Assembly (NCBI RefSeq): GCF_019711195.1
Contig: NZ_CP081299.1
Coordinates: 4,004,001 to 4,068,000 of the forward strand
DNA: 64,000 bases
Origin: Dyadobacter sp. NIV53
Lineage (GTDB): Bacteria; Bacteroidota; Bacteroidia; Cytophagales; Spirosomataceae
Reading direction: 5' to 3'
Every line of letters begins with the position of its first letter. Position 1 is the first letter of the stretch. Positions 52,323 to 61,335 of this stretch are shown in pieces. The translations under genes and the position numbers were made by a program. Below the pieces are notes generated by a model. That model saw only the letters and a program-made list of their open reading frames with translations. It was not told the DNA's origin and searched no databases.

Positions 52323-53105
52323 ATGAAATTTTCTTCTCAGCTGAAATATATTCTGATCCCGTCAATAGCAGTTTTATTTCTGGCTTGCGGTGGTGAGAGT
52401 GAAACTACCAAGACTTTACCCGATGCGCCTGTTTATACACTCGTTTTTCTGGATAAAACCCAAAGCGTAAATGTGAACAAGAAGTATGTAAATGAAAAAT
52501 ATCAGCGTATGCTGAAAGATATATTGGAGGCGAACATGAAAAATAAGGGTGACAAACTGGAAGTTTATTTTATTCATGAAAACACCTCCAAGGCGCGTGC
52601 ACTTTCTGTTACTATTCGTAGTGAAAAAGACAACATGGATGCTGCTAATGCAACGGACAAGGAAGCGATCGAAACTGCATTTTCGTTATCATTACAAAGA
52701 GAAAAGGGAATTTTCCTGAATCAGCTTTTGAATAAGCTGAATGAAACCAATACGGGTTCTTCCAATAAATCAACTGATATCTGGGCCAGTTTACCTGTTA
52801 TTGCCAAGGCTTCAGGGAGCGGCTCGGACGTTAAAGTTTATTATTTCAGTGATATGATCGAAAGTGTTAAAGGATCAGATCGCCGTGATTTTCATAGAAA
52901 TCCTCCCAAAAGTGACGAACAGGCAGAAGGAGAAGCTAAATCAGATTTTATAAAATTAAAGCAATACGAAATTGGCACGCCTCAGGTTACAATAGTCTCT
53001 CCGTTTGAGCCGACTGCTTCTTCCAAAGAGAATAATCCACACGTAACCCATTACTGGCAAACGCTGTTTCAGGAATTGGGCGGAGTTAGTGTGGAGGAGC
53101 TTTAG
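52323..53105 (+). CDS. vWA-like lipoprotein of unknown function
   Basis: I prefer the ATG at 52323 (MKFSSQLKYILIPSIAVLFL) because it places a lipobox (FLAC) after a standard signal peptide; ATGs at 52293 and 52245 are upstream alternatives. The 260-residue product opens its mature domain with VYTLVFLDKTQSVNVN, a D-x-T-x-S variant of the MIDAS metal motif. It later has a strand-turn DVKVYYFSDMIES, as expected of a von Willebrand A fold. The function is unknown. It is monocistronic, followed by an ACCATTAAG-type repeat. Confidence 0.75.
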   Translation: MKFSSQLKYILIPSIAVLFLACGGESETTKTLPDAPVYTLVFLDKTQSVNVNKKYVNEKYQRMLKDILEANMKNKGDKLEVYFIHENTSKARALSVTIRSEKDNMDAANATDKEAIETAFSLSLQREKGIFLNQLLNKLNETNTGSSNKSTDIWASLPVIAKASGSGSDVKVYYFSDMIESVKGSDRRDFHRNPPKSDEQAEGEAKSDFIKLKQYEIGTPQVTIVSPFEPTASSKENNPHVTHYWQTLFQELGGVSVEEL

Positions 53106-53127
53106 GTTAAATAACGATTTTTGATAA

Positions 53128-53193
53128 TGAACCATTAAGGGATTTAGAAAATTAAGATTAGAAAACTTAGTGCTTCTTAATTTCTTAGTACTT
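53128..53193. repeat. ACCATTAAG-type degenerate repeat, copy 2
   Basis: GAACCATTAAGGGATTTAG and CTTCTTAATTTCTTAGTACT echo the arms at 13987-14047. It lies between the convergent vWA-like gene and the RES-like gene and may serve as a terminator, although pairing is poor. Confidence 0.4.
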
Positions 53194-54118
53194 AAAAAGT
53201 AAAATGGCTAAATTCCAAGATTTTTGGTGGAATCTTTGGATCTAAAATGTAATTAGGATAATGTTCTAATGAATGATTCCATTCTATTTGTCCCATTCCA
53301 TCATTGTGAATTTTGTCAGATCCTTTCAAAGGTTTTAATATAATCGTTCCTAACTCTTTATCACAAGATAATACCAAATAAATAAACGCACGAGATACCT
53401 TTAAATTCCTTTCTACATAATCCGTTTTTAGTGCGATATTAACACCGGAGACTTTACTTGCTAAACTTGGATAAATCAAGCCATTAGCATCTTTGTGCAT
53501 TTCAGAAATGATTCTATACAATATTGATGTAAGTTCGTAGCACCGAACTCCTAGTGGGTGCAGCTCAACAACAGCCATAAACCATTCGGCAAAATGATTA
53601 TCTATAATAAGTTCTTCATTTGATTTTCGACTTTGAATATCATACTCTTTTAAGAGGTCCACTATTAGGCCATCTTTTATGTTATCAATAATTTGTTTTA
53701 CTCCAATGACCGGCAAGATCAAATCAATTTCTGGCTTAATATTATGTACAAATGTTGAAACTACTAAATAACTTCCTTCTTGTGGTTTTACTTCAAAAAT
53801 TGGAACTCCATTTGCATCACCGCAATAAAATACGGATTCCTTTGGAGCATTACAACGACCCCAATTCTTAACATATTCTTTACGTAAAAATGATAGTTTA
53901 TCAACATGATTAAATTCTTTGCAAGCATCTTCAATACATTCCAGCTTTTCGCTTCGGGCTCTGATTAGCTCTTTTAACTGTATATTATAAAAGCTTCTTG
54001 TATACTTGTAATGTTGAGCAAAATATCTTATTAATTTTTCCAACTGATTAAAGTTGATTAAATTGGATTTAAGATTTTCTTCCAAGTTTTGTAAAAAACG
54101 CTTAGCTTCCTGATTCAT
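53192..54118 (-). CDS. RES-domain-like protein, function uncertain
   Basis: The product has 308 residues. The N-terminal 90 residues are helical and Lys/Glu-rich. The remainder contains NWGRCNAPKESVFYCGDANG and, near the end, GLIYPSLASKVSGVNIALKT, which resemble the G-R-F-N and YPS...NIAL elements of RES domains (NAD-degrading toxins or NAD glycohydrolases). The usual Xre-type antitoxin gene is not present on either side, and the domain is longer than a minimal RES toxin. The identification is tentative. Confidence 0.5.
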   Translation of the reverse strand: MNQEAKRFLQNLEENLKSNLINFNQLEKLIRYFAQHYKYTRSFYNIQLKELIRARSEKLECIEDACKEFNHVDKLSFLRKEYVKNWGRCNAPKESVFYCGDANGVPIFEVKPQEGSYLVVSTFVHNIKPEIDLILPVIGVKQIIDNIKDGLIVDLLKEYDIQSRKSNEELIIDNHFAEWFMAVVELHPLGVRCYELTSILYRIISEMHKDANGLIYPSLASKVSGVNIALKTDYVERNLKVSRAFIYLVLSCDKELGTIILKPLKGSDKIHNDGMGQIEWNHSLEHYPNYILDPKIPPKILEFSHFTF

Positions 54119-54177
54119 GGCAAATATTCAATATTAATTGACGAAGTAGCTTTAATAACTCTTGAATCAATCATTCC

Positions 54178-55719
54178 TCACCCGGCCCAATTCTCCCGGT
54201 CCAGGCTGCGATACTGGATTGCCTCTGCCAGATGTTCCACTTTAATGTCTTCACTGCCAGCCAGATCTGCAATGGTTCTGGAAACTTTCAGAATACGGTC
54301 ATAAGCGCGGGCAGATAATCCGAGCCTTTCCATAGCGGTGCGAAGTAATGCTTTTCCGGGATCACCAATTACACAAATTTCCTTCACCATTTCCGGCGGC
54401 ATCATGGCATTCGAGTAAATTTCTTTGCGGTCCTTAAACCGTTCCGTCTGACGGTTTCGTGCTTTGATAACGCGTTCTCTTATTTGTTCGCTGCTCTCGG
54501 ATTTTCGGGTGGAAGCGATCTGATCAAAGGATACCGGAGTTACTTCCACATGCAGGTCAATACGGTCCAGAAGCGGGCCACTGATTTTATTTAAATATTT
54601 CTGGACAACACCCGGGCCACATACGCATTCTTTATCGGGATGATTATAATAACCGCATGGACAAGGATTCATACTGGCAATAAGCATGAAATTAGCCGGA
54701 AATTCGACTGCCATTTTTGCGCGTGAAATACATACTTTTCGTTCTTCCAATGGCTGGCGCATTACTTCCAGCACAGTCCGTTTGAATTCAGGAAGTTCAT
54801 CCAGAAAAAGTACGCCATTATGTGCCAGTGAGATTTCTCCCGGTTGTGGGAAACTGCCACCTCCAACAAGTGCCGCATCACTTATAGAATGATGTGGAGC
54901 ACGGAAGGGCCGTCGGGATACCAATGTGGCGCGTTTTCCGAGCTTGCCGGCTACGGAATGGATTTTGGTTGTTTCCAGCGCTTCGGGTAAGCTGAGCGGT
55001 GGGAGTATGCTCGGAATTCGTTTGGCTAGCATCGTTTTACCGGCTCCGGGAGGCCCGATCATAATCGCATTATGACCTCCGGCTGCTGTAATTTCAAGCG
55101 CACGTTTTATATTTTCCTGTCCCTGTACATGTTCAAAATCAGCATCGTATTCATTCTGGCTCGTGAAAAACAAATCACGCGTATCTACGATCAACGGCTG
55201 AATTTCTTTTTTGCCCTCAAAAAAAGCAATGGCATCTTCCAGCGTTTCGACTGGTATTACATCAATATTGTTGACAATAGCCGCTTCGTGTGCATTTTCA
55301 GCTGGTAATACAAATCCTTTAAAACCTTGCTTGCGCGCTTCAATGGCAATAGGCAAAACGCCTTTAATAGGACGAAGCATTCCATCCAGAGACAATTCGC
55401 CCATGATAATGTAATCTTCCAGATCTTTCTCACAGGTTAACTGCTCCGAAGACTTCATGATACACAATGCAATGGGCAGGTCATAAGCCGAACCTTCTTT
55501 CCTTATATCCGCAGGAGCAAGATTTACAACCACTTTCTGCCGGGGCATTTTGTAATTGAAATACTTTAAAGAAGCTTCAACGCGCTGCTGGCTTTCTTTC
55601 ACCGCGCTGTCGGCCAGGCCCACCATAAAAAATCCCATTCCTTGTCCAACAGTTACTTCAATAGTAATCATATTGGCGTCGACGCCATAAACGGCACTTC
55701 CGAAAGTTTTGGCTAGCAT
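54178..55719 (-). CDS. YifB/ComM family Mg chelatase-like AAA+ ATPase
   Basis: This 513-residue protein has an N-terminal ChlI/Lon-like domain (YGVDANMITIEVTVGQGMGF), a Walker A GPPGAGKTMLAKRI, a Walker B LFLDELPEF, four cysteines in MNPCPCGYYNHPDKECVCGPG, and a C-terminal Mg-chelatase domain. ComM acts as a branch-migration helicase that helps integrate incoming DNA in natural transformation. That fits with the comF gene elsewhere in the window but is not proof of competence. Length and motifs are standard. Confidence 0.94.
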   Translation of the reverse strand: MLAKTFGSAVYGVDANMITIEVTVGQGMGFFMVGLADSAVKESQQRVEASLKYFNYKMPRQKVVVNLAPADIRKEGSAYDLPIALCIMKSSEQLTCEKDLEDYIIMGELSLDGMLRPIKGVLPIAIEARKQGFKGFVLPAENAHEAAIVNNIDVIPVETLEDAIAFFEGKKEIQPLIVDTRDLFFTSQNEYDADFEHVQGQENIKRALEITAAGGHNAIMIGPPGAGKTMLAKRIPSILPPLSLPEALETTKIHSVAGKLGKRATLVSRRPFRAPHHSISDAALVGGGSFPQPGEISLAHNGVLFLDELPEFKRTVLEVMRQPLEERKVCISRAKMAVEFPANFMLIASMNPCPCGYYNHPDKECVCGPGVVQKYLNKISGPLLDRIDLHVEVTPVSFDQIASTRKSESSEQIRERVIKARNRQTERFKDRKEIYSNAMMPPEMVKEICVIGDPGKALLRTAMERLGLSARAYDRILKVSRTIADLAGSEDIKVEHLAEAIQYRSLDRENWAG

Positions 55720-55845
55720 GTGTAATATTAGTAGTTGATGAATGGTAACGTTTGTTCTTTTTCAAGAAATTGTGTCAAAAATAACAGGAAATCGGACAAT
55801 CAGGTTATTCAGGGAAGAGAAAGAGCGAATGAATCTTTTCTCACT

Positions 55846-56688
55846 CTACCACGGCCGACACACATATATAGGTTGGTATAATTCCTGTACTCCGAATGCG
55901 AACTTCCGCATCTTCTGCCTGCGTATTACCGGTAAGAACCAATGCTGTATCCAACCCGAATTTATTTCCCCCAGTATGTCCGTATGCAGTGTATCACCAA
56001 CCATCAGAATATTCCTTTTGTCTACATTCGGGTAATTTTTAATATGCTGATACGCGAAAATGAACATTTGCGGGTCGGGCTTACCAAAGCGTATAAATTG
56101 ACGGCCTATCGTATCTTCAATCATTTTGGCAAGTGCACCAACGGCAATGGAAACCCTGGTCTTGGAAGCCGGATATGTTTTATCCGTATTGGCTACGATA
56201 ACAGGAATATTGCGTTTGCGTAAAAGATTAAGCGTTTTGGTCAAATCAGTATTCCAGTCAAATCCTTCGTCGTCCAAGAATACCAATGCATTTACGTCAG
56301 CAATTGCACCAAGATCTAATGTTCTGATCGATAGTGTTTTTAAATCAGGTGTTTCGATGTAATGTGCTGAATTATCTGTACCAAGATAAGCTACAATTCC
56401 TTTTCTTACTTTCAAATCCAGATATTCCCGTGCAAGCATTCCCGAAGAAACGATACGATCAGGCGTTATGTCATTGATACCTAATTTTACATACGATTCA
56501 GCTAACTGTTCCGGGCTGCGGGATGCGTCATTGGTTACTACATAAAAATCTTTTCCTGTTTCTTTCAGGTAGGTAAATGTTTTCTCAATACCAGGAATAA
56601 GCCCGTTGTAAGTTTTTAAAACACCGAAAGCGTCAAAAAATATTACTTCATACTTTGATAAAACAGATTTAAAATTGTCAAGTATCAT
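55846..56688 (-). CDS. HAD-IIA family sugar-phosphatase-like hydrolase, C-terminus frameshifted
   Basis: The open frame gives 280 residues. Motif I is IFFDAFGVLKTYNGLIPG and motif IV region is ILMVGDTLHTDILG. After that the frame reads EINSGWIQHWFLP, unlike the family. Adding one G to the run at 55968-55972 (minus strand) gives GGNKFGLDTALVLTGNTQ, then IIPTYICVSAVVE and a stop at 55841, the expected HAD-IIA ending. The corrected length is 282. The enzyme is probably a 4-nitrophenylphosphatase/NagD-type phosphatase; the substrate is unknown. Confidence 0.85.
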   Translation of the reverse strand: MILDNFKSVLSKYEVIFFDAFGVLKTYNGLIPGIEKTFTYLKETGKDFYVVTNDASRSPEQLAESYVKLGINDITPDRIVSSGMLAREYLDLKVRKGIVAYLGTDNSAHYIETPDLKTLSIRTLDLGAIADVNALVFLDDEGFDWNTDLTKTLNLLRKRNIPVIVANTDKTYPASKTRVSIAVGALAKMIEDTIGRQFIRFGKPDPQMFIFAYQHIKNYPNVDKRNILMVGDTLHTDILGEINSGWIQHWFLPVIRRQKMRKFAFGVQELYQPIYVCRPW

Positions 56689-56734
56689 AATTGGTGTCGT
56701 GGGGGAGTGAAAGAAGGAACATGTTTAAGAGCTC

Positions 56735-57775
56735 CTATAAATTTAAAGCACGGAGTATTTTTTCTTCATCAAAACCGTCAATTGCAGGGAAATAAAGTTC
56801 GTATGCTTCCTTTTGCAACTTGGTGGAATAGGCACGATGAAAAAAGAATTTCCCGTATTTGATCACATAATTCAGAATAAAAAAACGGTAAGCTTCTTTC
56901 ATGAAACGAACTTCTTTTTCAGTAAGAGGATAAATTTTATGGTATTCCTTTAAAAATATCATAAAACGGTCCTCCATTAATGGCCCCATGAGATAGCTGA
57001 AAACGGTACGGTCGCCAACATTGGAAACTACACGGCTGAAAAAATAGAAATCCATAATTCTGGAAGAAACCCTGAACCAGTCATAATCCCATCGGGAAAA
57101 TAATTTCAGATCTTCTGTAACAGAAAAATTTCCAATATTCCAGTCTACAAAAACAGGCATCAGATCAAAAGAACTTACATTCAGCCGCTGGATATTCTTC
57201 ATGAAAATATCACATTGCCTTTTTAAAATATGTATGTTTCCACGGTTCTCATATTTTCCTGTGTCTGTTTCCAAAATGTCCAGAAGGTGCTGAATATCGG
57301 TACGCAAATTTTTTGAAGACTTTGGCAGAGACTTTCCTGCACGAAAACAAGCCAGGTGAAATTTTGCGGCTTCACTTCCCAGCTTACGGATCTGATCATC
57401 ATTAAGCCTCCGTGGCAAGCGGTTCATAGCGCGTATCGGATTGTAAAATACTACCCAGGTATCCACAAAATCTTCCTGATAACGGTAAGTGTAAACCTGG
57501 TTGTTTTTTACCAGAGACCTTGCCAGTACATTTTCATATGGATAGAGCAGGTTATTGGCAAGTGCCTGGATAATCCTATGGTCTTCCTTGAAATGCTCAT
57601 ATTTACCAAAATACGAAAGCTTGGCTATAACAATATCATTGTTATCGAGCGTAACCCGGAACACGTGATTGGTAGAGACTTTTGCACTTATATCTTCAAC
57701 CAGTTTTACTCCAATAGTTTTATCAAACCCTTCCCAGGCCTTTCTGATAATTGCGGGATAATCTTTTAAACGCAT
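56735..57775 (-). CDS. Aminoglycoside phosphotransferase (APH)-fold protein
   Basis: The 346-residue protein has a kinase-like fold: an N-lobe with HVFRVTLDNNDIVIAKLSYF (the lysine of the ATP site), a catalytic-loop FVDWNIGNFSV where the usual H-x-D is replaced by V-D, keeping Asp and Asn, and SRWDYDWFRVSSRIMDFYFF as the DFG-like segment. Small-molecule phosphorylation (choline/homoserine-kinase type) is plausible but no substrate can be named. It lies 46 nt upstream of the HAD gene on the same strand, so kinase and phosphatase are probably co-expressed. Confidence 0.8.
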   Translation of the reverse strand: MRLKDYPAIIRKAWEGFDKTIGVKLVEDISAKVSTNHVFRVTLDNNDIVIAKLSYFGKYEHFKEDHRIIQALANNLLYPYENVLARSLVKNNQVYTYRYQEDFVDTWVVFYNPIRAMNRLPRRLNDDQIRKLGSEAAKFHLACFRAGKSLPKSSKNLRTDIQHLLDILETDTGKYENRGNIHILKRQCDIFMKNIQRLNVSSFDLMPVFVDWNIGNFSVTEDLKLFSRWDYDWFRVSSRIMDFYFFSRVVSNVGDRTVFSYLMGPLMEDRFMIFLKEYHKIYPLTEKEVRFMKEAYRFFILNYVIKYGKFFFHRAYSTKLQKEAYELYFPAIDGFDEEKILRALNL

Positions 57776-57905
57776 TATTGTTTTTAATTTTGCCCGGACG
57801 GATCAGAAAATCCGCTTGTCATTTACAGGGTCTCGTGTGTTAAAGCAAAGGTAACAACTTAGTAGAAGCGGATTAACGCATTTTTTAAAATATATTATTG
57901 AAGCG

Positions 57906-57968
57906 AATTCCTAAAAAAATAAGCAGCGACAATCGCCTTTTTTCGGCTATTATCACTGCTTAGGAATT
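57906..57968 (-). terminator. Large hairpin after the ice-binding protein gene
   Basis: AAGCAGCGACAATCGCC (57921-57937) pairs with GGCTATTATCACTGCTT with several G-T or single mismatches around a T-rich loop. It is flanked by ATTCCTAA / TTAGGAAT. On the minus strand A-runs and T-runs border it. It lies 100 nt after the stop at 58068. Confidence 0.65.
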
Positions 57969-58067
57969 ACATAACCTAATAAACCAGTTGAGCTATTTTA
58001 TTAAGCAAGTGTGTATAAAGTGCGCATTTGCCCAATATGGATTTTATTTAGCGCCCAATTTCTTATT

Positions 58068-59312
58068 TTACTGTTTTAATATCTTTACCAATGTAACTGC
58101 CCCTTTGGCACGCGTAATTCTTGCAATGTACATTCCGGAAGAAAGATTATTCATATCAACATTTGCGGATATTCCTGTTAAACTTGTCCTGGACTGGTCA
58201 TACACAACTTTTCCTAAAATATCATTCAGTTGTACCCGTTCGATCTGGTTTATATCATCTACGTCTAATGTTAGTTTGTCAAAAGCAGGGTTTGGGTATA
58301 AAACCGTTCTAAGATTTGTCATTCCAATTTCAACATTTTGAATACGGCTGTAAGCAAATGTTGCATCCGAATCAATCATTTTCAGACGGTAAAAATTGCT
58401 ACCCTGCTTAGGAGTTAGGTCGGAATACAGATAAGATACAAGTGCGCTGCTTTCACCTTTCGCAGCTACTGTTGCAATATTTTTCCAGGATTTTCCATTA
58501 ACACTATGTTCAATTTCGAACCTGTCACTGTTTGTTTCGGCCGTTGTAGCCCAGCTTAGCATAGCGGTCTGGTTTTCTCCTTTTTTGGCCGTAAAGTAGG
58601 TTAAGGTAACAGGTAATGGTGCCAGTACAGTAACTATTGTATTATTATTTATATTGATAGCACCTGTGGTCGTAAGCCCTTTTCCGGTAAGAGTAGCACC
58701 CTGTAATAAATTAATAGCTCCGGCGGCAACGATTGTACCACTGAATGCAGAAGCAATTCCCAATTCAACGGATCCGCTAATTTGCCAGTAGACGTTGGTA
58801 GGTAAAGCTCCGTTCTGTAAAATTACCCTTGATCCCGGGCTGGTAGTTAAAGCACCATTTATTTGAATTATAAAAACAGCATCGGCATCATCACCAGCAT
58901 CCAGGATCAGATCGCCTGTTAACGTTGCAGCACCTCCCAGATAATAAATTTGTGGAGTCAGTGGTGGTGTTAAAGTCTGTAATGGCGAAGTAAGGACACT
59001 ATTATTGATCCTGCCCTGCAAGTTGTTATATGCTGAAATGACATCAGCTGCAACGGTAGCAGTAACACTGCCCGGATTGTAACGTGTTCCCAATTGTGTA
59101 ACGGTAGCAAATCCAACGTATGATTCCTGATTGGTGCCAACATCGCCCACAATGGTAGTTGCCCCGAGATTAGTAACGAGCCCGGCTCCGGTAAATAATG
59201 CAAACCCCGTAGCAGTTCCTAATGACGGTGCAGTTGGCGACTGTCCAAAGGTTAAATCTGACGAAAATAGTGAGATAATTATTGCTACAACTGATAATAG
59301 ATTTTTCGACAT
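58068..59312 (-). CDS. DUF3494 ice-binding protein with T9SS type A sorting domain
   Basis: The protein has 414 residues. A signal peptide (LSVVAIIISLFSSDLTFGQ) is followed by a DUF3494 domain of about 190 residues: LGTATGFALFTGAGLVTNLG, TTIVGDVGTN, AYNNLQGRINNSVL, YYLGGAATLTGDLILDAGDD and AFSGTIVAAGAINL. Such domains bind ice and restrain crystal growth. A linker domain with YFTAKKGENQTAMLSWATTA follows, and the C-terminal 80 residues (LYPNPAFDKLTLDVDD...MYIARITRAKGAVTLVKILK) are a T9SS type A sorting signal. The protein should be secreted or surface-held. An AraC gene is next on the same strand. Confidence 0.93.
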   Translation of the reverse strand: MSKNLLSVVAIIISLFSSDLTFGQSPTAPSLGTATGFALFTGAGLVTNLGATTIVGDVGTNQESYVGFATVTQLGTRYNPGSVTATVAADVISAYNNLQGRINNSVLTSPLQTLTPPLTPQIYYLGGAATLTGDLILDAGDDADAVFIIQINGALTTSPGSRVILQNGALPTNVYWQISGSVELGIASAFSGTIVAAGAINLLQGATLTGKGLTTTGAININNNTIVTVLAPLPVTLTYFTAKKGENQTAMLSWATTAETNSDRFEIEHSVNGKSWKNIATVAAKGESSALVSYLYSDLTPKQGSNFYRLKMIDSDATFAYSRIQNVEIGMTNLRTVLYPNPAFDKLTLDVDDINQIERVQLNDILGKVVYDQSRTSLTGISANVDMNNLSSGMYIARITRAKGAVTLVKILKQ

Positions 59313-59409
59313 ATTGATTGATATTTTACATGAACTAGTTTCAATATGACAAAGTTAAATGTTCGATTATTCGAAATAATTATAGAATATTTTCTTTAAT
59401 TTACAGAAT

Positions 59410-59970
59410 TCACACATTTTCCAGCATGATGCGTTTATTGTTCTTATGCTGCTTATAAAAAGAGGGAGTTAGTCCGGTGACTTTTTTAAATTGACTTGAT
59501 AAATGTGCTACACTGCTGTAATTCAGTATATAAGATATTTGGGTTAGATTGAGCTCATCATATGAAATCAATTCTTTAACACGTTCAATTTTATGAGCAA
59601 TAATATAATGCTCAATAGTAGTGCCTTTTGCCTCTGAAAAGATATTAGCCAAATATGTATAGTCATGATTTAGCCGGTAACTGATATAATCCGAATTTTT
59701 TACTCCTGGAAGCTTATCGGTATAATGTACCATTTCTAAAATAACATGCTTTATTTTTTCAATGAGCATGGCTTTTTTATCATCCATTAATTCAAGGCCA
59801 GATTCCATTAAAGCGATTCTTAAATGATCTCGTTGTTCTGCTGTTATATTTTCTTTAATCTCTATTTCGCCTAAATCCATTATTCCACAGCTAAGTCCAA
59901 GATTATTCAGCTCAGATTTTACCAACATTTTGCACCTGGTGCTTACCATGTATTTGATATATAATTTCAA
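59410..59970 (-). CDS. AraC family regulator (short form)
   Basis: The 186-residue protein carries a C-terminal HTH_18 domain: YLANIFSEAKGTTIEHYIIA, then ELISYDELNLTQISYILNYS, SVAHLSSQFKKVTGLTPSFYK. The N-terminal 90 residues start MKLYIKYMVSTRCKMLVKSE and resemble the small ferredoxin-like domain seen in other short Bacteroidota AraC proteins. It lies 97 nt upstream of the ice-binding protein gene, same strand. A 28-bp perfect palindrome lies 33 nt before its start and may be its own operator. Confidence 0.9.
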   Translation of the reverse strand: MKLYIKYMVSTRCKMLVKSELNNLGLSCGIMDLGEIEIKENITAEQRDHLRIALMESGLELMDDKKAMLIEKIKHVILEMVHYTDKLPGVKNSDYISYRLNHDYTYLANIFSEAKGTTIEHYIIAHKIERVKELISYDELNLTQISYILNYSSVAHLSSQFKKVTGLTPSFYKQHKNNKRIMLENV

Positions 59971-60002
59971 TTTGTTTTACTTAAAGTTGAAAGATGAGAA
60001 AG

Positions 60003-60030
60003 TTTTATGTAGAAATATTTCTACATAAAA
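60003..60030. promoter_or_regulatory. 28-bp perfect palindrome upstream of the AraC gene
   Basis: The halves TTTTATGTAGAAAT and ATTTCTACATAAAA (60003-60016, 60017-60030) are exact inverse complements with no spacer. It lies between the divergent AraC and acyltransferase genes. Perfect symmetry over 28 bp is unlikely by chance and suggests an operator or cruciform/RNA hairpin. Confidence 0.6.
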
Positions 60031-60201
60031 TTGATAAAAATGAAGTACATGCTTTTATTGTGCGTATAATGTACGAACATGGTGTAGTTGTGAATGATAG
60101 TAAAAATATCAAGCCATTCTAATTCGCCTGCCGAGGATTTAAACGAGAATGTCATTTTGAATCTGTTGTCACTGGGATGAATTATTCGCAGATGTCAGTA
60201 A

Positions 60202-61239
60202 ATGATGTTTTTATCAAATCTTTTAAATTATTTTTGTCCGAAACTTATACTTATTCCATTGTTTTTCTATTTCTCCCGTTTCCTGATCCGTCTGGCTCTT
60301 CCTATCTTTTTAAGGAAGCTTTTAGTTATCAATTTTGATAAATTTCCTGCCAAAGTACCGGTGTTGCTTGCATCCAATCATTCAGATTCTTTTTTTGATG
60401 CACTTGTAATCGGGGCTGTGCTAAAACGTCGTATCTATACGCTTGCCCGTGGCGATGCTTTCAAGAAAAAGGCGGTGGCTTTCTGGTTAAGGCAAATCAA
60501 CCTGATTCCTGTTTACAGAGGCTCAGAAGGGCGGCAGCATGTTAAAAACCTGGATGTTACGACGCAGGAAAGTTATAATGCGATGAAAAACGGTGATGTG
60601 GTTATCGTTTTTTCAGAAGGTGTTTGTGTAAATGAATGGAAATTGCGGCCATTGGGAAAAGGAACGGCTAGAATGGCTTACCAGGTTTGGTATGGGGAAG
60701 GTGCGTTGAAAGATATGGAAGTAATACCTACCGGTCTGACTTATGAACATTTTCGCGGACCAGGAAAGCGGGTTGCCTTACATTTCGGGAATGGCATTAA
60801 ATCGCAGGATATTAAAACAAGTCCGGATGAATATGAAAAGTGGCTTCGGGAATTCAACGAGATCCTGGACAAGGGAATGAATGACCAAATCCTGACCTTA
60901 CCAGAAGGAGTATCACAAGTGGAGAAGAAGCAGAGAATGGATGCTTTTTACGGCCCGGATTCGATTCCGCCGGCCGGAAATACGCTTCTACGTGGTATAG
61001 GTTGGTTTGGCCGTACAATTCACAAACCGTTTTATTCCTTTTTTGCCAGGAAAGCAGCCAAAATTACTGCCCGTTCGGTGTTTTATGATTCAGTATTGTT
61101 TGGATTAATATTGTATTTATATCCGCTTACTGTGACAATACTATCAGTTTTGCTTGGCATTTTTGCGGGCTGGCCGGCTGGGTTGGCTTTATTTATTGCG
61201 CTTCCGCTATTGGCCTGGTTTGGAGGGAGATACAGATAA
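60202..61239 (+). CDS. PlsC-type lysophospholipid/1-acylglycerol-3-phosphate acyltransferase
   Basis: This 345-residue membrane enzyme has block I ASNHSDSFFDALVIG (the H-x4-D site, here NHSDSFFD), block II GRQHVKNL-type residues after NLIPVYRG, and block III VIVFSEGVCVNEWKLRPLGKG (FSEG instead of FPEG), followed by VIPTGLTYEHF. There is one N-terminal membrane segment and two near the C-terminus (LFGLILYLYPLTVTILSVLL). It probably acylates a glycerolipid precursor. It is monocistronic, ending just before a CCGTGGCACGG-type repeat. Confidence 0.9.
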   Translation: MMFLSNLLNYFCPKLILIPLFFYFSRFLIRLALPIFLRKLLVINFDKFPAKVPVLLASNHSDSFFDALVIGAVLKRRIYTLARGDAFKKKAVAFWLRQINLIPVYRGSEGRQHVKNLDVTTQESYNAMKNGDVVIVFSEGVCVNEWKLRPLGKGTARMAYQVWYGEGALKDMEVIPTGLTYEHFRGPGKRVALHFGNGIKSQDIKTSPDEYEKWLREFNEILDKGMNDQILTLPEGVSQVEKKQRMDAFYGPDSIPPAGNTLLRGIGWFGRTIHKPFYSFFARKAAKITARSVFYDSVLFGLILYLYPLTVTILSVLLGIFAGWPAGLALFIALPLLAWFGGRYR

Positions 61240-61271
61240 GAAATAGTTGATTGGTAGAAAAATCAGCATTA

Positions 61272-61331
61272 ATCCGTGGCACGGCTGTTATTTTTCAGCT
61301 CAAATAATTTACGGGTAAGCCGTGCCACGGA
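61272..61331. repeat. CCGTGGCACGG-type inverted repeat, copy 2
   Basis: TCCGTGGCACGGCT (61273-61286) and AGCCGTGCCACGGA (61318-61331) are perfect 14-bp inverse complements. The centre differs from copy 1 at 23038-23101, so the arms are the conserved part. It separates the convergent acyltransferase and VOC genes. Confidence 0.8.
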
Positions 61332-61335
61332 CGTA

